From Mikania micrantha (Eukaryota; Streptophyta; Magnoliopsida; Asterales; Asteraceae): a stretch of 64,000 nt of DNA. The notes beneath the pieces were generated by a model. It was not told the DNA's origin, did not search any database, and saw nothing but the letters and a program-made list of their open reading frames with translations. Numbering within the stretch: position 1 is the first letter of the stretch; each line of letters begins with the position of its first letter. The stretch is from positions 6,331,977 through 6,395,976 of the forward strand of contig CM018691.1 of assembly GCA_009363875.1 (NCBI GenBank), in the 5' to 3' direction. This document shows, in pieces, positions 57,221 through 64,000 of the stretch. The translations under genes and the position numbers were made by a program.

Positions 57221-58041
57221 GGTGGTGTTTGTTTTTTCAGAGGTAAAACGTCTGCGGTCTGCGGACCACATCTGCAAACCTTTTTTGCAGAAGAGGTGGA
57301 CCAAACCCCCGCAAGAAGAGTTTTTGATGGTGTTTGTTTTCCAAAAACCTCTTCAAACAAAACCTCTTCCCAACCCACCGTCCCCCAACCCCACTGTCAA
57401 CCAAAGAAAATCTCGAACCCTGCAATCTCGTTGTTCACCCCCTCCGATCGTCCACCCCCTCCTATCGTTGAGCCACCACCGTCCACCACTGTCAACATCA
57501 CCTCGAACCCACGCAGACCAAACCCTAGACGGCGGTGGAGGGGGAAATCGCGAACCCTAGACTGACGAACCCTAGATTGACGAACCTTCGATTGAAGACC
57601 ACCACCGCGGATCTAGGGTTTCGTCCGACGAAGGGATGCGAAGGGTCGCGGCGCAGGGACGAAGGCGACGGTGGTCGTGGTGGTAAATCGCGAAGAAGCA
57701 GCTGTGGAGGGGGAAATCGCGAATGATGAGCTGCTGTGGAAGGGGAAATCGCGAAGGGGTGGTTGTCGGCGGTGGAGATGGTGGTTGTCGGCGGTGGAGC
57801 TCTTGGGCGTCGGCGGTGGAGCTAGGGTGAAGGGGGCGACGAACTGAGAAGAGGTGGAAGATGTAGGAAGAGATGAGAAGAGGTGAGACCACGTCTGCGC
57901 CAAGAAGAGGATGCGCAGACATTTTTTAATGAAATGTCTGCGAGAAAACAAACGGTCTGCAGAGGTCCAACCTCTTCCCGCGTCTGCGCCGCGCAGACAT
58001 AAGAGGTCACGCATACCTTTTTGGAAAAAACAAACACCCCC
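57221..58041. mobile_element. PIF/Harbinger-like element with GC-rich interior
   Basis: The terminal inverted repeats GGTGGTGTTTGTTTTTTC / GGGGGTGTTTGTTTTTTCC and a TAA duplication (57218-57220 and 58042-58044) fit the Tourist/Harbinger group. Subterminal parts carry repeated GTCTGCG/GCAGAC words in inverted order. The middle (57380-57880) is unusually GC-rich with CGAACCCTAGA and GGCGGTGGAG runs. No transposase is seen, and I do not count the open frames here as genes. Confidence 0.75.
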
Positions 58042-58239
58042 TAAATGTTCCAATCATGTGTAATGTTTTTATAAATAATTAAATTTTTAATTTTTTTTGA
58101 CCCCGGCCCTAAGATGCTTCACCAATGCTTTCGAACTCCATTTCTGATTTTCTCTATTTCAAGGCCCCAAATTCTGAATGCATGCTTCCATTACATGGGA
58201 ATCAGTTAAAAGAAGTTGGCAAAAAAAATATGTAGAGTA

Positions 58240-58515
58240 TATATACGCCCCATTTGCGGTGCACAAATTAATGTATATATGTTTGGGTCGTCAAGAGACC
58301 AAAGTAAAATTGCACTAATTTTAACGTTATTTTACATATTTTGTGAAAATAACGTTAAAAATGTTGGGATGATCAACTTCAAACATAACTTTGAGCCGGG
58401 GAATTTTTCGGAGCAGCCTCTCTATCCCAACTGGGATAGGGGTAATGTTTGTGTACATCATTCCCCAGATCCTATTAAAAAGTAGAAATATACTGGGTAA
58501 GTTTGTTTGTTTGTT
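58240..58515 (+). mobile_element. SINE-like element with internal hairpin
   Basis: This is a full-length-looking copy of the 36745-37027 family: GCCCCATTTGCGGTGCACAA start, hairpin TTTTAACGTTATTTTAC...GTGAAAATAACGTTAAAA at 58317-58360, CAGCCTCTCTATCCCAACTG, and a GTAAGTTTGTTTGTTTGTTT tail. Confidence 0.75.
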
Positions 58516-59649
58516 TACAATATGCACAATATAATATTCCTACAATATGAACAAGACAAAGATAGAACATACAAAATAACACAACAAATCGCTACTCATG
58601 CTTATATAAAGATGTTAATGTCACATGATCTCAATGGCACTCGTTGGGGCACTTCCATTTTCAAAATACAATTATTACGCGCCAACGTCTCACAAAATCT
58701 ACATCAGCTAGACCGATTGAGACGTTGACCGCGTTGTTTTCCAAACCGAAAAACGTTATACAACTTTTGAGCGTGATGTAGATGGCATGAATGTGGGTTC
58801 GTTTCAGTCTGACCATTTCAGGCTCTAGAAATGGTGGTAGTAAAGTAGTCCGGAGGGTTGACAAGGAACCTTCACATGGAAACTAATGCTAGAAGATGGT
58901 TCTAATTAATTTGATTAGGTCCAGGGACCACATACATACATGGTCCATGACTCATGCCAACCCATTGGACCACCGGAAATTACTTCCCATTCTGAAATCC
59001 TAAACTCATATCACCCTGCTGTCAATAATTATACGTCCTGTGTGTGGTTTTTGCTGACTTTTACAACCGCCCTAACATAACTTTAATTACCACTTTTAGA
59101 TTAAAGGTATTTCGCTTGTATACAACACTTTTTATCATATCAAAGTTAGCGTAGTGGTTAAGGCTAAGTTTTTTTCTTCTTGAAGACCAGGTTCAAGTCT
59201 CACTGATGACACTTTAATGGATATCAGGTGAAGGTTTATCGTGCACCACAAATGAGACGTTTAATAAGAAATGAACATGAACAACAAATTTCATTTGTTT
59301 ATTTAAATAAACAAACATGAACATATGTTGTCTTTATAGTATATAAGGTTGAATTCAGTTTATTTATATCGGTTAATTTGGTTTTTAATTGGTACATTTG
59401 ATTGAATTCGGTTTATTCTTTTTTAACCGATTTAATGGTGGTTTGTCTTATTAGTTGGACATTTTTTAGCTTAGTTTTATAAACTAACACTTTGATTTTA
59501 AAAGTTTAATGAGAGCGATTGTAAAATTTTTTACAGGGGGACGATTAGAATTTTAGCATATGTATACTATTAAAAAAAGTTCAAGGTGGACTGCAGCCCC
59601 TGGACCAATATGTGGGTACGGCCCTAATTATAACACATAATTAAAAATA
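58516..59649. other. Intergenic region with a tRNA-like SINE head
   Basis: No gene is seen. At 59152-59215 GTTAGCGTAGTGGTTAAGG and GGTTCAAGTCTC form A- and B-box-like motifs on the plus strand. The acceptor-stem pairing and spacing are not those of a true tRNA gene, so I read it as a SINE head. Confidence 0.5.
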
Positions 59650-60288
59650 GGGGTGTGCACGGTTCGGTTCGGTTTCTGGCTAAAACCGAAACCGAAACCG
59701 ACATGGTCGGTTTTTATTTATTACAAACCGTTCGGTTTTCGGTTTTTCGGTTTTTTTGTCGGTTTCGGTTCGGTTTTCGGTTTTTTTACTTTTCTTTTGT
59801 TTTTGTTTTTTTTGTTCTCTCTTATGCCCAACATTGAAAATGCAAAAATGATTAACAATTAATAAATTAATTGATCGAACACCAACTAATTAAAATAAAA
59901 CAAAATAATTATCATCATGTTCTTAAATTTTAAAAAATAAAAAGTAAATAACTAAATATGCAATAATTCCGATATTTACCTTTTAAAATGATAGATTTTA
60001 TCTAATATAAATTTTTACCATCTCCAACGGTAAACTTTTTTGTGTGTTTTTTCCGTTAAATATGTATGAAAATAGCAACACACACACACATATATATATA
60101 TTAATTTTTAAAAAATATTAAAAATCGGTTCGGTTCGGTTTCGGTTTTTCATACTATAAAAACCGAAACCGAACCGAAAAATTCGGTTTCGGGTTTTTTC
60201 GGTTCGGTTTTGCCCGGTTATTCATTCGGTTCCGGTTTTTTCGGTTAACTCGGTTCCGGTTCTGTTTTTTCGGTTTTTTGCTCACCCC
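59650..60288. mobile_element. MITE-like element rich in CGGTTCGGTTT words
   Basis: The inverted ends GGGGTGTGCAC / GGGGTGAGCAA bound the element, and an exact 12-bp direct repeat TAATTAAAAATA flanks it (59638-59649 and 60289-60300). Both ends are filled with degenerate GGTTCGGTTTCGG / CCGAAACCGAACC words around an AT-rich middle. It resembles hAT MITEs, but the 12-bp duplication is longer than the 8 bp expected for hAT. Confidence 0.7.
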
Positions 60289-60300
60289 TAATTAAAAATA

Positions 60301-61561
60301 GAGCACCATACGTACGGTACACTCACCAAAAAATGAGGATTATTGTAATGTTCGCCAACTAAACGTCACGTAATAAAACATAACCAAATGCTGAACTCAA
60401 GAAAATGAGATTTCCACATGCCATACTTTTAGAGGTGGTCGAATGGGATAGGCCGCTTGCACTTTGGGTTATGGGTCAAAACATGTGGTTTTGATATATC
60501 TAGTTTCTCTATTAAAAAAAAAAATACAACTTGGGCTAACTTTTTCAACCCATTTGACCATTTTATAACCCTAAAATTTTATTTGTAGTTTGATTAGTTA
60601 GAGATGATTAATAAATCAGAGATGTGTTAGTCTTATATCAATTATTAAAACTTTTATTCTTTTACGTCTTGTATAGATTCTTACAAGATATATACTTGTC
60701 ACGTCTCACAACAACTCTGACAAAACGTGATTTATATAATGTACGCATCACATATGTTTGTACGAGACTTATACAATAACAATCATTCAAAACATGAAGT
60801 TTTGTCAAAAGTATATTATGTAACACATCACATACAACGCTCTACATGGCGTTTACACCCCACCTATACTGCTCTTCTTAGAACCATAAATTAGTACATC
60901 ACGTATAGTCTATGCATGTCGTATAGAAGCTATTATATGTGACGTATAAGCATATACTACCCGTAAAATAATTCAAAATTTTCTAACCAATGCAACGATC
61001 AAATCATTTAACAATGAAGATTCTCTCAAAACTATATATATTGATAGTCCATTCAAATTTTAAAACTTAAATTTATGTTCATGTTCAAACTTATGTCCAA
61101 ACTCTGTATAATAAATATTGTTTCATATATTTATTTGAGTTGTATTCGTAGCAATTAGAATGAAAACTTTCTTTGTAGTGACTATTCGGACATTTCGTAT
61201 GTGTCAGAAAGCAATAAAATATATTTAATAGTCACAAGTTTATTTGTTTATCAAAATACTAATCAAGGTTTGAATGAGTCTCATGTTTAAGAATAGGATG
61301 TTCAATTTGAACAAGAAACTATACGTTGAACATTCTTACGTCTAGAGGTGTCGTCCAGGTTGGTTCTCTAGGTTTCGGGTTGCTTGGGTCGGGTTATTCG
61401 GGTTTTGTAATATGAAATTGGAACCGAGAACCGAGCCATATAACTTTGTTTAATTGGTTCTCAGGTTTAATCGGGTTGGGTTAAACGGTTCTCGGGTAAT
61501 ACTTGAAAAACTAGTATTCTTTTTTTCAAACAAATAAAATAAAATCATGTTTAAACAAAAC
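60301..61561. other. Intergenic repeats
   Basis: It contains pieces of dispersed repeats: 60430-60600 (GGTCGAATGGGATAGG ... GACCATTTTATAACCC), 60660-60970 (like 42790-43065), and 61340-61510 (GGTTCTCGGGTAAT / CGGGTTGGGTTAAAC words). No gene is seen. Confidence 0.5.
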
Positions 61562-62286
61562 TGTAACACCCCGACCGACGGCGGAATCATCGGGATGCCA
61601 CGAGGGATGTGTAGATTGTTCAAAAGCTCATGGGCATCTAAATCATATCATCATATATCATTTAATCAACCACAATAATTACACAAAAATCATGTTCATC
61701 ATGAATCAAGTAAGTCAAATACACAAAAGATTTAGTTAAACTAACTAAACTCTAATCGCCAGAAATTTAGTTAATTAACTAAGTCCAAGATCCTATATGA
61801 TGATGATGTCCAAAATAGAAGAGATCCTCTCTTCATTCCTACTTGTCTCCATCACCTGAAACATGTAAGAAAATCAAGTGTCAACTACAAAAGTAGTTGG
61901 TGAGTAATCATAAGTTTTTTTATATTTAAAAAAATGTTTAGTAAAATGAGTTTGAAAGTTTATACTTAAAATGGTTTTGTAAAATGTTTTATTAAAAACG
62001 AGTATAAAACTTATGATCTTCTTGAGAAAATCCATATGAATACCTGTATGAGATAATCCAACACACACCCATCAATTCAACAGCCAAACACATACACAAT
62101 TACATAACCACATAACCAAATCAATCATAGCCAATCACAAATAATCATAATCAAATATAAGCAATCAATCCACAACAATTCAACCAAACTCAATCAATCA
62201 TATTCTCAATCAATGTTCGTGACTATACATGATTCCTTATGTATTTAACATAAGTTAGATACATGAATCATGGAGTGGTCGCTAAC

Positions 62287-62500
62287 CACGTGACAATACA
62301 TGAAGTCAAAGCAATTAACCGAAGTCAAAAGCAATACTTCACGGATGTGGAAACCCTCCACGTGACAATACATGAAGTCAAAACAATTAACCGAAGTTAA
62401 GAGTAATGATTCACGGATGTGGAAATCATCCACGTGACAATACATGTAATCTTTGTTATTGACCTAAGTCAATAACAATGTTTACACGGATATAAAAGAA
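62287..62500. repeat. Tandem repeat, about 72 bp x 3, inside the LTR
   Basis: Units begin CCACGTGACAATACATG at 62286, 62358 and 62430 and end with ACGGAT(G/A)T. The third unit has diverged in its middle. Confidence 0.8.
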
Positions 62501-63228
62501 TAATAGATAATCCATTAATAATAATATTTTCAAATGTGAATATCATATTGATAAACAGGTATTAACCTTGTGTTATCAAAATAATATTTAAATCGGTATA
62601 CATGTTCCACCTCCGGGTTTTAAAACTAAAACAGTTTAAAGAAAGGGAGGTTATGAGAACTCACCTGAAGTCCTTAGTATAAGTGTTCTTGTATTATGCG
62701 CACTCGCGTAAGTAACTCAAATCAACTCAAGGATCTGAAAATAGCGTGTGTTCGTGTTCATAAGTATTGGCATCACCATTAATTTAATTGCCCATAAGTG
62801 TTCACTTTTGATAATCAAGCATTTCGTTAACTTGTTTACATATTCTAAGTTACAGTACACTTAAGGTTTTATAAATGATCATCATAAGAAAATCGCCTAA
62901 CTTGTTAGTTCGAATTATTTACTATATGATAATTAGTGGTGAGACCCTTTTGTTACACATATCAATAATCATCATTGCATGCACATGGTTGTTAGGTCGT
63001 CATCATATAATTTAAGTTAATAAAATTTCTTTTTATTCAAATTCAAGTAACCATATTTAATTTGACTTTATAACATGTTCAACCCCTAGGATTTCATAAC
63101 TCAAGTTCATATTTATAAAAATGATGACAACTTAGTCATCTTTGCATGCATGCATGTGAGATCAAATCTATGACTCTCTTATTCCCCTTTTAAATCTTTA
63201 TCCCAACAAGGCTTAAGTAGGTCAATCT

Positions 63229-63736
63229 AGGGTTCGTTGCCATTAACCTTGCCCGACCCAAGTTCGAAGTCACCCATATCCAGCGAACCCTTTGGTTCGC
63301 TTGGGCCTAGGTTCGCCTAAAGACAGCTTGTTGAGCCAAGGTTCGGCAGCAACAAAGGGATAAGGTTCGGCCCATGTTCAATCCACTTATCACAAGGTTC
63401 GCTGCACTCCAAGTGGCACAGGGTTCGGCAAACATACAATCGGTTCGTTGGCCAGAACAGTTGCCGAGGGTTCGTGGGTGGCTGCATGGGTTCGTCCGGG
63501 TTCGTGATGGATTGGGTTCGTTCCCATGGCAGGGTTCGGCTGCCATGGTTCGCAAGATGCCACAGGGTTCACCTAATGGTTCGCTAGGGTTCGTGACCAC
63601 CCCATGGTTCGGCCACAATGCTTCCCGCCCACTAGGGTTCGTGAGTTCATGATGACAGAAGGTTCGCGGCCCAGCACAGGGTTTGGCCAACACTTACAAG
63701 GTTCGGCTCCCTGTGCTTCGTCCCCAAAGAGGGTTC
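63229..63736 (+). repeat. Cluster of about 21 GGTTCG words inside the LTR
   Basis: GGTTCG followed by G, C or T recurs about 21 times in roughly 500 bp at irregular spacing (about 12-45 bp) in otherwise non-repetitive sequence. It is not a simple tandem repeat. Confidence 0.8.
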
Positions 63737-64000
63737 GTCGACCTGCACTTAACTTCATCATCATTATCATCTAAAGTCTGTGATCATCAGTCTATCTATG
63801 ACATCAAACAGCTCATTACTAACTCGTTTAACAAGTTTTACAAGCTTTTAAATCGGTTATAACACCAAACAAACCAAGATGCGTGATTTGTAACAAAACC
63901 GAGTATAAACTTCATGTCTTACCTCGATTTGTAGCTCAAACTCACGATCCTCCTGTACTTTCTCGTTCTCCTTGATTCCCCGGTCGTTTTGGCACCAAGA

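Larger units (their letters stand above)
61562..64000 (-). mobile_element. LTR of a Gypsy-like retrotransposon, truncated by window end
   Basis: It begins TGTAACACCCCGACCGACGG on the plus strand, the usual terminal sequence of plant chromovirus LTRs. A CAGGTGAGTT word on the minus strand (about 62655-62665) also occurs in the forward-oriented LTR at 45105-48042, so this LTR is probably on the minus strand. The other end lies beyond 64000. No coding sequence is seen; the open frames at 63307-63770 come from the GGTTCG array. Confidence 0.7.

Noticed and set aside
57222..58053. Cluster of 60-146 codon frames on both strands
   Set aside because: GC-rich interior of a Harbinger-like element keeps all frames open; there is no conserved protein pattern.
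59152..59215. Possible tRNA gene on the plus strand
   Set aside because: A- and B-box-like motifs are present, but no proper acceptor and anticodon stems; better explained as a SINE head.
62287..62500. Direct repeats considered as a CRISPR-like array
   Set aside because: Adjacent 72-bp units without spacers, in a plant LTR element.
63307..63770. Several overlapping open frames at the window end
   Set aside because: They arise from the GGTTCG word cluster of an LTR; the predicted proteins are low-complexity and have no family features.

Overview
This is eukaryotic DNA from a dicot plant genome. It is AT-rich, its genes have many GT-AG introns, it encodes plant protein families (OVATE, CIPK, RDM4/IWR1, Pescadillo), and transposable elements fill most of the space between genes. 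The repeat types would fit an asterid, perhaps Asteraceae, but that is an inference. I see no rRNA gene, no genuine tRNA gene, no organelle DNA and no CRISPR array.

Layout. 1-2969: a Ty1/Copia retrotransposon on the minus strand, cut by the window edge and sitting just 3' of the last visible exon of an RDM4/IWR1-like gene (3130-6423, minus, 3' end not in the window). 8820-16241: a complete 13-exon Pescadillo gene (PES, minus). 17445-23356: a small hAT MITE, then a 5.5-kb Helitron on the minus strand carrying exon-like gene fragments. 26118-27533: an intronless CBL-interacting protein kinase (plus) behind a leader region of diverged tandem repeats. 28.07-40.4 kb: a second copy of the 4.6-17.7 kb block, holding a broken RDM4-like copy (28163-30810) and a second complete PES gene (32849-39832). 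40.9-52.1 kb: a broken OVATE family copy interrupted by a 1.27-kb solo LTR and a 7.5-kb Helitron; the Helitron itself contains a 2.9-kb solo LTR. 53721-54656: an intact OVATE family gene (plus), followed by the matching downstream block. 56.1-60.3 kb: SINE, Harbinger-like and hAT-like elements. 61562-64000: part of another LTR element, running off the window.

The five genes that look functional are two Pescadillo paralogues (nucleolar 60S ribosome biogenesis, both with a telo-box close to the start), one CIPK (calcium signalling), one OVATE family transcriptional regulator, and possibly the first RDM4-like gene (RNA polymerase assembly/import, RNA-directed DNA methylation) if its 3' exons lie beyond the Copia element. 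There is no operon logic; the genes are independent neighbours.

The most informative structure is historical. The two duplicated blocks act as each other's empty-site control, so many insertions can be bounded exactly with their target-site duplications: a TR-GAG element (AAGCT), a solo LTR (GACTC), SINE-like copies (15-16 bp) and two Helitrons of one family. The most unusual sequence pattern is an array of short hairpins in the 2.9-kb solo LTR, whose outer stem bases change in compensating pairs.
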